From an archaeon (GTDB lineage Archaea > Thermoproteota > Nitrososphaeria > Nitrososphaerales > CADDZS01), in assembly GCA_021806865.1 (NCBI GenBank), contig JAKAPU010000178.1, forward strand, positions 1 through 5,195: a stretch of DNA of 5,195 nucleotides, written 5' to 3'. Of this stretch, positions 1-4,888 are shown one piece after another (position 1 is the first letter of the stretch; each line of letters opens with the position of its first letter). Made by a program: the position numbers and the translations under genes. Below the pieces are notes generated by a model, which saw only the letters and a program-made list of their open reading frames with translations, was not told the origin of the DNA and ran no database searches.

Positions 1-427
1 CGTGACAGGTTCCTTCCTTTGCATGAAGTACGAGATACCTGCAATGTTGAAGAATGGAGGAGGGAGTATAGTCAACATGTCTTCTACGGCCGGTCTGCAA
101 GGAGTGAAGGGAATCGCTGGCTACGTTGCTGCAAAACACGCTGTAATTGGTCTCTCGCGGAGCGCCGCTCTGGACTATGCTCGGCAGAACATTCGCGTGA
201 ACGTTGTCGCACCCGGACCGATATTTACTGAACGAATGATAAATGCGAAATTTCGCGAGCAGGCATCATTTGGAGTTCCGATGGGCAGGATTGGCAATCG
301 CGAAGAGGTTGCCGCAGTTGTCGCTTGGCTCTGTTCTGATCTTGCATCGTTTGTCAACGGAGAAACGGTATCGATCGATGGTGGAAGAATGGCCGGCAGC
401 TGGTTTTCTTCTCCAATGTCACCTTGA
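1..427 (+). CDS. Short-chain dehydrogenase/reductase (SDR), 5'-truncated
   Basis: This is the C-terminal part, about 141 residues, of a classical NAD(P)-dependent SDR oxidoreductase; the gene begins before the window. The catalytic set is visible: Ser at residue 28 of the visible part (NMSS), then Tyr41 and Lys45 in YVAAK. The Ser-Tyr spacing is 13, as in well-known classical SDRs. The post-catalytic PGPIFT motif (71-76) is the stretch that contacts the nicotinamide side. The end shows the usual family signature, a GRIG turn, SDLASFVNGE and SIDGG. Classical SDRs are about 250 residues, so the missing N-terminal half would carry the TGxxxGIG dinucleotide-binding loop and the NNAG motif. The substrate cannot be read from this portion; relatives oxidise or reduce hydroxyacyl, sugar or steroid-like alcohols. 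It ends 55 bases before the next same-strand gene, so co-transcription is likely. Family assignment is very secure; substrate is unknown. Confidence 0.95.
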   Translation, partial: VTGSFLCMKYEIPAMLKNGGGSIVNMSSTAGLQGVKGIAGYVAAKHAVIGLSRSAALDYARQNIRVNVVAPGPIFTERMINAKFREQASFGVPMGRIGNREEVAAVVAWLCSDLASFVNGETVSIDGGRMAGSWFSSPMSP

Positions 428-482
428 GGGTAACAGCGGGAATAATAGAAAGGCAACCAGACTGCAGGAAAGTGTTTCCAGA

Positions 483-923
483 TTGATCACAATAAGCAAG
501 AACCGAGAAGCGGCTTCGACTATAGATCGAGTTTGGGACGTACTATCTAACTTGAATGAGGAGCAGAAGTATTGGGAGGGATTAAAGGACGTCAAGGTCC
601 TGAGCAGAAATGAGAACACAATTGAAAGAGAAGCCACAATCAGTCGTGGTCCGTTAGGTAACGCGAAGAGTCTGCAGACACTTGTTCTGGAACCGAAGAA
701 AGCAGTCAGACTGACTATGAGAAAGGGACCTATGCTCGGAACGCGAGTGATAACCCTGAGCCCACTCGGCGAAAACAAGACCAAGATCGAAGTAGCATGG
801 GATTTCGAGATGAAGGGAGTTCCGGGATTCGCCTTGGGGTTTGTGAAGGATAACATATCGGAGGGGACAGATAAGGCGCTTGAACTCATTGCGAAGAAGG
901 CTGAACGAACCTCATTAGATTAG
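483..923 (+). CDS. SRPBCC (START/Bet v1-like) ligand-binding family protein
   Basis: The predicted product is a soluble protein of 146 residues. The pattern fits the SRPBCC helix-grip fold: an opening beta strand (ITISKNREA), a helix with the hallmark IDRVWDVLSNLN (14-25), a K-Y-W segment (29-31), a run of alternating polar/hydrophobic strands (KVLSRNE, TIEREATI, KAVRLTMRKG, TRVITLSPL, TKIEVAWDFEM), and a long C-terminal helix from about 119. Such proteins bind hydrophobic ligands or act as cyclases/hydroxylase partners. The frame is open back to 243, but those codons lie inside the SDR gene. The TTG at 483 was chosen because it sits directly before the first strand and has GGAAAG at 467-472 upstream. 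A CTG at 462 is an alternative. It lies between the SDR and a membrane protein gene, which suggests a shared job on a hydrophobic small molecule; that is inference. The exact function is not recognisable. Confidence 0.85.
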   Translation: MITISKNREAASTIDRVWDVLSNLNEEQKYWEGLKDVKVLSRNENTIEREATISRGPLGNAKSLQTLVLEPKKAVRLTMRKGPMLGTRVITLSPLGENKTKIEVAWDFEMKGVPGFALGFVKDNISEGTDKALELIAKKAERTSLD

Positions 924-930
924 GGCATAC

Positions 931-936
931 AGGTGA
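931..936 (+). promoter_or_regulatory. Shine-Dalgarno site AGGTGA deciding the start of the membrane gene
   Basis: AGGTGA matches the archaeal anti-Shine-Dalgarno sequence and ends 9 bases before the ATG at 946. The in-frame GTG at 937 abuts the site with no spacer, so it is unlikely to be the true start. The spacing therefore favours ATG 946. Confidence 0.6.
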
Positions 937-945
937 GTGACTGCA

Positions 946-1332
946 ATGTTTGCAGGGAGAGCGCTCTTTCATGCGACTGCAGCGGCAGTCTTTTTGCAGC
1001 TGGTCGTAGGAGGGTTGTTGACATTTAATTTCATCAAACCAGAATTACATATTGTCTTAGGGTTAATAGTCTTCATACTTGCTATCGCATGCTTGATAGT
1101 TTCTTTCGTTTCAAAACCTTCTTTCAGGCCTGTTCGCATTGCATCGATTGCGTTGGTTGTGCTGATGTTGGTTCAAATAATTCTCGGGTTTGCTGCACTT
1201 GGGACCCATAGTGATGCGATTTCATGGACACATTTCGTAAATGCAATGATAGTCTATGGGGTTGCGATGAGTGGGAATTTCATGGCAGTAAGATGGGATC
1301 AAATTCGACTTGCCCAATCGAAGAGTCCTTAG
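946..1332 (+). CDS. Four-helix membrane protein resembling half of CtaA/COX15 (heme A synthase-like)
   Basis: The predicted product is a 128-residue integral membrane protein with four hydrophobic helices at about 8-28, 34-55, 65-87 and 95-113. The first and third share a Q-x-x-x/x-G theme (LQLVVGGLL, VQIILGFAAL). The second and fourth each carry a histidine near the start (His35 in PELHIVLG, His96 in WTHFVNA), and His88 lies in the loop after helix 3. This Q..G / H / Q..LG / H arrangement is like one four-helix repeat of heme A synthase, where paired histidines hold heme, and half-size archaeal CtaA proteins are known. The resemblance is by pattern only, and another four-helix heme or quinone membrane protein is possible. 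A GTG at 937 is an alternative start, adding MTA. It follows the SRPBCC gene by 22 bases, so it is probably in the same operon. Membrane localisation is secure; the heme function is tentative. Confidence 0.8.
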   Translation: MFAGRALFHATAAAVFLQLVVGGLLTFNFIKPELHIVLGLIVFILAIACLIVSFVSKPSFRPVRIASIALVVLMLVQIILGFAALGTHSDAISWTHFVNAMIVYGVAMSGNFMAVRWDQIRLAQSKSP

Positions 1333-1334
1333 GC

Positions 1335-1346
1335 ATATTCTAATAT
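1335..1346. repeat. AT-rich inverted repeat after the membrane gene
   Basis: ATATT-CT-AATAT forms a perfect 5-bp inverted repeat three bases after the stop codon. It is too weak to be a convincing terminator. It may be an AT-rich release signal or a TATA-like element; both readings are guesses. Confidence 0.25.
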
Positions 1347-1358
1347 CGAGTACGTTTA

Positions 1359-1469
1359 GGCAACTCGGTCGAGTTTCGATTATTAATTCTCAAGCCTTAT
1401 CTATCTGAGAACCGCATAAAGCAGTTGGATCTAACTATTCGAAAGTAGGGCAAAACTCGGTCTAATTTC
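1359..1469. repeat. Imperfect direct repeat pair in the intergenic region, one copy near-palindromic
   Basis: Copy one (1359-1377) reads GGCAACTCGGTCGAGTTTC and copy two (1449-1469) reads GGCAAAACTCGGTCTAATTTC. They share the exact core AACTCGGTC, and the cores lie 92 bases apart. Copy one also holds the inverted repeat AACTCG-GT-CGAGTT (1362-1375), typical in shape of a dimeric repressor operator. The pair lies between the stop of the upstream operon and the zinc-ribbon gene. Regulation of the latter is a reasonable guess, but there is no evidence of a binding protein. Confidence 0.4.
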
Positions 1470-1503
1470 ATCCTATTGTTCAATAAGTGAGGAAAGGAAG
1501 AAA

Positions 1504-2328
1504 GTGAAATTTTGCACCAATTGCGGCCGACAACTTGAAGATTCAGCTCTATTCTGTCCTTCTTGCGGGACTAGAGCAACGGGACAAGGCGTCCAAGCCA
1601 CTGCTCCGCCCCCACAGCCTGGTACTCCCTACCAGATGCCTAGTGTCTCACCAACATTCGGTGAAGCAGACAGGTATGCGTTGAGCAAGCTATACTTGGC
1701 GGCGATAGTTATGCTCGTAGGACTAATCGCCGGCTATGCGTTGGACTTTGCATCTGGTCTCTTTTTCGCTTTTTCTTTTATCACCGGCAATCCGAATGCT
1801 CCGACAACAAATCCGTTTGAGATACTTAGATCGAGCAGCTTCTTGCTTTTCATTGCCATTGCGGCAATCATCGGAAGTGCAACGGAGTTGATTTACTTGG
1901 CTGAGTTCAGACTTGGGTTGAAGAGTCTGTCAGTGGTCGACAGACCGAACTTTGGGACTCCGTCCACGTTGACTCTCTTGGCACTGATAACCGTACCTTT
2001 CGTTTTCCTAGGGGTAGTAATTGAATTTGTAGGCCTCATACCATTCCTTGCAACGATAAACCCATCGCAACCTCCGGTCACTCCTACGCAGCTACCAGCA
2101 GGATTGGGCTATATTCTTCTCGGGGGAGCCATCTCGGGTATTGCGGGAATCGCAGCAATAGTGGGGATAATTGGAGGCGCGATCCTCGGGGTGTGGAGGA
2201 TGGGATCAAGATACAACGAGTCAATATTCAAAATAGGCGCAATTCTCTTTGTATTTCCATTTGTAAACATCGTGGCTGTGATTCTAATCATTCTCGGAGT
2301 GGGCAGTGCAAGGAAGAAACTCCTGTGA
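1504..2328 (+). CDS. Zinc-ribbon multi-pass membrane protein, DUF973-like
   Basis: The predicted product has 274 residues. The first 22 form a single zinc ribbon with Cys4, Cys7, Cys18 and Cys21 (CTNC...CPSC), expected to bind one structural zinc. A proline-rich linker follows (about 30-52, APPPQPGTP). The rest is an integral membrane region with hydrophobic segments near 62-94, 111-134, 155-182, 200-230 and 241-266, and a basic tail (SARKKLL). The helical ending (SRYNESIFKIGAILFV...ILGVGSARKKL) resembles the poorly characterised archaeal DUF973 membrane proteins; that match is from memory and moderate. The start is GTG 1504, with GTGAGG at 1487-1492 upstream and the first cysteine at residue 4. 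A 61-base gap separates it from the next small gene, and the pair may be co-transcribed. The molecular role is unknown; a cytosolic zinc ribbon tethered to a membrane domain suggests a sensor or assembly role, but this is inference. Confidence 0.88.
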   Translation: MKFCTNCGRQLEDSALFCPSCGTRATGQGVQATAPPPQPGTPYQMPSVSPTFGEADRYALSKLYLAAIVMLVGLIAGYALDFASGLFFAFSFITGNPNAPTTNPFEILRSSSFLLFIAIAAIIGSATELIYLAEFRLGLKSLSVVDRPNFGTPSTLTLLALITVPFVFLGVVIEFVGLIPFLATINPSQPPVTPTQLPAGLGYILLGGAISGIAGIAAIVGIIGGAILGVWRMGSRYNESIFKIGAILFVFPFVNIVAVILIILGVGSARKKLL

Positions 2329-2373
2329 GGATTGCTTCAATTCTCGCCTTTTCTTCGTGCTCTCGACAGGGCT

Positions 2374-2380
2374 AGGAGGT
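2374..2380 (+). promoter_or_regulatory. Very strong Shine-Dalgarno site AGGAGGT
   Basis: AGGAGGT is a full-strength Shine-Dalgarno sequence, ending 9 bases before the ATG at 2390. It is the strongest such site in the window and is the main argument that the short downstream frame is a real gene and starts at 2390. The same frame is open back to 2306, but that part overlaps the zinc-ribbon gene. Confidence 0.75.
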
Positions 2381-2389
2381 TTCGAGTTC

Positions 2390-2581
2390 ATGCTTTCTAG
2401 CTTCCTGAACAATGCAAACTCTGCCATGATGGGAGGAAGTTTCATTGGCGCGTACGCTTTCTACTTCATTGAGTTATACTACACAAAGAAAAAAGCCATC
2501 AAGACAGAGAAGACAGCAGAGTCAAAAGCGCTCCTGAGTATTCGTCCTCCCAACGACAGAAGGATGTTTCATCTATTCTAG
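2390..2581 (+). CDS. Small single-helix membrane protein of unknown function
   Basis: The predicted product has 63 residues. A short N-terminal segment with Asn and Ser residues (MLSSFLNNANSAMMGG) leads into one hydrophobic, aromatic-rich helix at about 15-31 (FIGAYAFYFIELYY). A lysine-rich stretch follows (TKKKAIKTEK) and then a polar tail ending RRMFHLF. The positive residues after the helix suggest that the C-terminal tail lies in the cytoplasm. I do not recognise a family. It sits 61 bases after the zinc-ribbon membrane gene on the same strand and may be its partner or an accessory membrane protein. It is a real gene mainly because of the strong ribosome-binding site and the membrane-helix-plus-positive-tail layout. 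The composition of the C-terminal half is unremarkable. Confidence 0.6.
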   Translation: MLSSFLNNANSAMMGGSFIGAYAFYFIELYYTKKKAIKTEKTAESKALLSIRPPNDRRMFHLF

Positions 2582-2612
2582 TAAACAGGTTTCATCTAAA
2601 AAGGGAGGGAGC

Positions 2613-2635
2613 CAAGATTGACACTTACAATCTTG
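2613..2635. terminator. Stem-loop between convergent genes (8-bp perfect stem)
   Basis: CAAGATTG-ACACTTA-CAATCTTG is a perfect 8-bp stem with a 7-base loop, 31 bases past the stop of the small membrane gene. No long U-run follows on the plus strand, so intrinsic termination there is uncertain. The hairpin may protect the 3' end or slow the polymerase at a convergent boundary. Confidence 0.4.
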
Positions 2636-2641
2636 AGCTGA

Positions 2642-2673
2642 AAAATCTGAGTGCCATCTCGTTTCTAGATGGC
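2642..2673 (-). terminator. Stem-loop plus T-tract at the 3' end of the cdvB-like gene
   Basis: GCCATCT (2653-2659) and AGATGGC (2667-2673) form a perfect 7-bp stem with a 7-base loop that overlaps the stop codon of the minus-strand cdvB-like gene. Read on the minus strand, a short T5 tract (AAAAA at 2641-2645 on the plus strand) follows within about 8 bases. This fits archaeal termination at T-tracts, with the hairpin as an aid. Confidence 0.45.
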
Positions 2674-3225
2674 TTCCTCGTACCTTCTCGCAGGTGTGGG
2701 GAGAGAGTCCGGAATGTCCGGGAATTTCTCTCTCATCGAAAGCTCTGCGGCTGCGCTTGCCTCCATGAGGATATGATCTGCCTCCTCGTTTGCCGTCTCA
2801 AAGTTGATTGAGGTTGAAGACAGCTGGCCTGCATCCACGAGAATGTTGTTCAAGAGTCCCGAGAGCTCGCCGATTTCGTTCTGCGCGTTTGGCACGACGT
2901 TACTCAAGTCCGGCCCAAGGGTCTTCATGATGCCGACCGCGGGCGAGAGAATTACTGCGATCTCTCCAACGTCCTTGATCGTGTTCAACCTGAGCTCTAT
3001 CTGCTCGAATGCAAGTTTCGCATGGGTGACCATCTTGCTCATCTTGCGTATCTCTGTGAGTTCGTTTGCAAGCATGTTCGCGTGCGCGGTGTCCCTCTTC
3101 TGAACCAAGGTGACAACCTTCGCGAAGATTGCTGCGTCCTTCTCACGAAGTTTCGAAGATATCGAATTCAACTTTGAGATCTGGACCTGGATTTGCTGGG
3201 CTGCCTGCTCGATCTGCGGTTTCAA
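2665..3225 (-). CDS. cdvB: CdvB-like ESCRT-III (Snf7-fold) cell-division/membrane-remodelling protein
   Basis: From the TTG at 3225 the product has 186 residues. It is almost all helical: a long N-terminal hairpin (about 2-80) with alternating hydrophobic and basic/acidic residues (SKLREKDAAIFAKVV, KMVTHAKLAFEQIELRL), then LSPAVGIMKTL, then shorter helices, as in ESCRT-III subunits. These polymerise on membranes and constrict the division neck in TACK archaea, with disassembly by the CdvC/Vps4 ATPase. The tail FPDIPDSLPTP (168-178) looks like a MIM2 motif for CdvC binding. The CdvA-binding winged-helix tail of crenarchaeal CdvB is absent, as in shorter paralogues. Coding likeness continues upstream of this start (see the 3226-3333 entry), so the annotated N-terminus is probably too short. 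It is downstream of the HIT gene on the same strand, with a gap of roughly 200-300 bases. No cdvA or cdvC lies in the window. The exact paralogue is uncertain. Confidence 0.88.
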   Translation of the reverse strand: MKPQIEQAAQQIQVQISKLNSISSKLREKDAAIFAKVVTLVQKRDTAHANMLANELTEIRKMSKMVTHAKLAFEQIELRLNTIKDVGEIAVILSPAVGIMKTLGPDLSNVVPNAQNEIGELSGLLNNILVDAGQLSSTSINFETANEEADHILMEASAAAELSMREKFPDIPDSLPTPARRYEEAI

Positions 3226-3333
3226 TGGCTCCGGAGACCTGATGGCAGTCCTCAGCCTGCTGCCAGCGCTCTCAGAATACGCGTCATTCCCTCTCTTGTT
3301 CCAATTCTTGAAAGAAAAGTCTGCCGACTCTAT
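3226..3333 (-). other. Probable N-terminal coding extension of the cdvB-like gene without a standard start codon
   Basis: In frame with the cdvB-like gene, 36 further codons encode IESADFSFKNWNKRG then a polar stretch and LRTAIRSPEP, leading into LKPQIEQA. A short aromatic/basic N-terminus (F..W.K) and a basic helix before the P-x-P-L-K-P turn is what I expect of thaumarchaeal CdvB proteins, so this looks coding. There is no ATG, GTG or TTG in it. The only candidates are a CTG at 3255 and an ATA at 3333 preceded by AGGGG. Immediately upstream are two tandem TAG codons (3337-3342), and six codons before them an in-frame ATG at 3360. A missing base in the G4 run (plus-strand CCCC 3334-3337) would instead connect another open frame. 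Confidence 0.55.
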
Positions 3334-3534
3334 CCCCTACTAAGACGGGCTACCTGGCATGTTTTCAATCGATAAGCTCGTAAGTGAAATTTGTCTAGTC
3401 CGATGAATTGAATTGTTTTGACAATATAGAGGAATCTTACACCGGCATAAGAGACCATTTCATTTCCAGAGAATACAGGAATCTCTCCAATTCAAAGACA
3501 TCCGTTCCTCTAGTTACACTGGAAAGAGCGCAAA
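3334..3534. other. Intergenic region between the HIT gene and the cdvB-like gene
   Basis: No RNA gene or convincing coding frame was found here. It contains the tandem TAGs and in-frame ATG described for cdvB, a small inverted repeat ATTGT-TTTG-ACAAT (3412-3425), and a TATA-like box on the minus strand. The gap and the separate TATA candidate suggest that cdvB has its own promoter and is not simply co-transcribed with HIT. Confidence 0.5.
3421..3429 (-). promoter_or_regulatory. Possible TATA box for the cdvB-like gene
   Basis: On the minus strand this reads CTATATTGT, within TCTATATTGTC, an AT-rich TATA-like element. A transcript would start near 3398-3402, giving a leader of about 70 bases to the ATA at 3333. 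A weaker CTTATC near 3371-3376 is an alternative closer to the gene. No initiator element was recognised, so the assignment is tentative. Confidence 0.35.
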
Positions 3535-4038
3535 TCAGTTTTTGCCCTTCAGCTTCTCAATCTCATTTCTGATCGCATCTCTCGCGTGGAGCTCTTCTTC
3601 CTGGTTCGAGTACTTCCCACGAGGCCAGAAAAATCCCCTGAGGCCGTCCTTCGCTCGCCGAGGAACCACATGTACATGGATGTGTGGAACGCTCTGGCTT
3701 ATCTTGTTGTTAATCCCAACAAAGGTTCCTTGCGCTTTCATCCCGCTCTCGACGGCCCTGGAAACAATTTGGACGCTCTCGAATAGAGTGCCGACAAGAT
3801 CCGCAGGCAGATCTCCTAATGTCTGATAATGCTCGCGAGGTACAACGAGACAATGGCCAGGGAAAAGTGGCCTTCTGTCAAGAAACACGACAGTGGCAGC
3901 GTTCTCAAAGACTATGGTAGCTTCAAGGGAATGTTTAGTGATGAGACAAAACTTGCACTCGATTCGTTCGCTTGCCTGCTCGTCGAGCGTCGTTTGTGTC
4001 AAGATGACTCTGTGATCTTGGTGGATGAAAGAACCCAA
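3535..4038 (-). CDS. HIT-family (histidine triad) nucleotide hydrolase/transferase, zinc type
   Basis: The predicted product has 167 residues and is cytosolic. The HIT signature is clear: SVPHIHVHVVPR with His119, His121 and His123, where the middle part of the triad supplies the nucleophile that attacks the alpha-phosphate. Upstream are the zinc-type CKFC (Cys28, Cys31), VVFLDRRPLFPGHCLVVPREHY (50-71, the family's FLD..P..PGH..V.P..H core) and FVGINN. Relatives cleave AMP-linked substrates such as adenosine phosphoramidates or diadenosine polyphosphates. The C-terminus (FFWPRGKY and a charged helix) resembles archaeal/bacterial Hit-like proteins. The start shown is TTG 4038; there is no in-frame ATG before the upstream stop. 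A TTG at 4002 would remove 12 residues and still keep the zinc motif. Family is secure; substrate and exact start are not. Confidence 0.93.
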   Translation of the reverse strand: MGSFIHQDHRVILTQTTLDEQASERIECKFCLITKHSLEATIVFENAATVVFLDRRPLFPGHCLVVPREHYQTLGDLPADLVGTLFESVQIVSRAVESGMKAQGTFVGINNKISQSVPHIHVHVVPRRAKDGLRGFFWPRGKYSNQEEELHARDAIRNEIEKLKGKN

Positions 4039-4091
4039 TAACCGTTTGCAGAGCTGACCTTGGTTCCTGCGCTTGATATCTTCTCACTTCA

Positions 4092-4101
4092 TTAAATATT
4101 T
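4092..4101. promoter_or_regulatory. TATA element TTAAATATTT, possibly serving both directions
   Basis: The element contains the palindrome AAATATTT (4094-4101). Its centre is about 24 bases before the ATG at 4121, the distance expected for a leaderless archaeal transcript. On the opposite strand the same box would give a start near 4070 and a leader of about 33 bases for the HIT gene. Archaeal TBP boxes need a BRE for direction, and none is clear here, so use in both directions is inference. Confidence 0.6.
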
Positions 4102-4120
4102 GGATTACACTCCAAATCGT

Positions 4121-4345
4121 ATGCCAAAATCCACAAACTGGGAAACGTTGGGCATTGGCTTTGTGAGCGTCGTGGTGGGGCTGATCGCGATGGCTTTCAC
4201 TGGCTCGATATTCAACCTGTTCTTTGTGGCAATCGTGATAGCTGTACTTTGGGATTACACCAACAAGGTGAACGACCTTCAGGCGAGATTGTCCAGACTG
4301 GAATCGAAGGAACCAAACGAAACGACAGGAACATCTGGTTCGTGA
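4121..4345 (+). CDS. Small two-helix membrane protein with a coiled-coil tail
   Basis: The predicted product has 74 residues. Two hydrophobic helices lie at about 9-27 (LGIGFVSVVVGLIAMAF) and 29-44 (SIFNLFFVAIVIAVLW), joined by a tight turn. A short amphipathic heptad-like helix follows (YTNKVNDLQARLSRLESK, 47-63), probably a coiled coil, and a polar Thr/Gly/Ser tail. Both ends are predicted to be on the same, cytoplasmic, side. The frame is open back to 4073 (TTG), but ATG 4121 lies at the leaderless distance from the TATA element and gives the cleaner protein, so it was chosen. There is no Shine-Dalgarno site, as expected for a leaderless gene. I do not recognise a family. It is divergent from the HIT gene and is followed on the same strand by another two-helix protein, suggesting membrane-associated partners. 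Confidence 0.7.
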   Translation: MPKSTNWETLGIGFVSVVVGLIAMAFTGSIFNLFFVAIVIAVLWDYTNKVNDLQARLSRLESKEPNETTGTSGS

Positions 4346-4434
4346 GCCTTCTGCAACTGAGCCAGCACGATAACTCACTTATGACATGACCGTTTCACGC
4401 ACTCATAGAGTCGAGATGAGCTGAAGTCTAATTG

Positions 4435-4450
4435 TTCTCAATACTGAGAA
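4435..4450. repeat. Stem-loop upstream of the second two-helix gene
   Basis: TTCTCA-ATAC-TGAGAA is a perfect 6-bp inverted repeat with a 4-base loop. It lies about 13 bases before the putative TATA element of the next gene, a position suitable for an operator, or it may be the 3' hairpin of the preceding gene. Neither reading is proven. Confidence 0.35.
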
Positions 4451-4462
4451 TTGCATACAGTC

Positions 4463-4471
4463 CTTAACTAT
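4463..4471 (+). promoter_or_regulatory. Possible TATA box CTTAACTAT for the gene at 4494
   Basis: CTTAACTAT is centred about 27 bases before the ATG at 4494 and no Shine-Dalgarno site is present, which fits a leaderless start. The match to the TATA consensus is only moderate. Confidence 0.35.
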
Positions 4472-4493
4472 TGCCGCTTATCGATAGGACGAC

Positions 4494-4679
4494 ATGAACC
4501 AGCGAATTCTGGGTGTCATGATACTGTGGTTTTTGATAATATTCGCAGTGATTTTCTTGACGCTCACCTTGCTTCAGGTTCTACATCTGGAACAATTTGC
4601 ACCTATTGTCGGAGGTGTTGTTGCCGGTTTAGTCGGACCTCTGCTAGGCATTGTGTTCTCACGGATTTATCGGAAATGA
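4494..4679 (+). CDS. Tiny two-helix membrane protein, unknown family
   Basis: The predicted product has 61 residues and is almost wholly hydrophobic. Helix 1 spans about 6-28 (LGVMILWFLIIFAVIFLTLTLLQ), a short loop HLEQFAP follows, and helix 2 spans about 38-55, glycine-rich (IVGGVVAGLVGPLLGIVF), with a basic end SRIYRK. The Gly-rich second helix suggests close helix packing or oligomerisation. ATG 4494 is preceded by a weak TATA-like element at leaderless distance. The gene lies 148 bases after the other two-helix gene, on the same strand. The 3' end overlaps by 13 bases the possible minus-strand gene that ends at 4667. No family recognised; the coding call rests on its coherent membrane topology and position. 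Confidence 0.6.
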   Translation: MNQRILGVMILWFLIIFAVIFLTLTLLQVLHLEQFAPIVGGVVAGLVGPLLGIVFSRIYRK

Positions 4680-4888
4680 AACACGAGTGCTAACTTGAGA
4701 GTGACAGATTGAACCTCGACAAGCCTATACTTTGAGCTGATGGAGTAGTTCCAAGATTTGCTTACTTCTCTGCTTGAAACCAAGAACGCATTGTCTGTTA
4801 TGAGCTGGATACTGTTTCCAGAATCTTGCATGACGTGCGCGATACCGATAAGTACAGTCCTTCCGAAGATTCGAACGTAAATTCTCAT
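4667..4888 (-). CDS. Possible 73-residue protein, antisense to the gap before the methyltransferase gene
   Basis: Read on the minus strand from ATG 4888 to a TAA at 4667, the frame encodes a compact, strand-rich sequence: MRIYVRIFGRTVLIGIAH, then VMQDSGNSIQLITDNAFLV and SSREVSKSWNYSIS. The mix of charged and hydrophobic residues looks more like a protein than a chance frame, and it fills the otherwise empty 4680-4886 gap almost exactly. Against it: the frame is open further upstream as a shadow of the methyltransferase gene, no clear TATA box or Shine-Dalgarno site precedes the ATG, and its promoter would have to lie inside the methyltransferase gene. No family is recognised. If it is not a gene, this gap holds only the 5' region of the methyltransferase. 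Confidence 0.4.
   Translation of the reverse strand: MRIYVRIFGRTVLIGIAHVMQDSGNSIQLITDNAFLVSSREVSKSWNYSISSKYRLVEVQSVTLKLALVFHFR

Noticed and set aside
243..482. 5' extension of the SRPBCC frame inside the SDR gene
   Set aside because: It overlaps the SDR coding sequence in another frame and does not resemble the SRPBCC fold, so it is a shadow of the SDR gene.
3330..3458. A 42-codon minus-strand frame (ATG 3458 to TAG 3332) just upstream of the cdvB-like gene
   Set aside because: Composition is unremarkable, there is no ribosome-binding site, and it overlaps the probable cdvB promoter. It matters only as the frame that a one-base insertion in the G4 run would join to cdvB.
3542..3826. Plus-strand open frame opposite the HIT gene
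   Set aside because: It is antisense to clear HIT motifs and has no start signals.
4346..4493. Search for a tRNA or box C/D RNA in the gap between the two small membrane genes
   Set aside because: No cloverleaf arms or proper RTGATGA/CTGA pair were found; the ATGAG and CTGA fragments do not form the required boxes.
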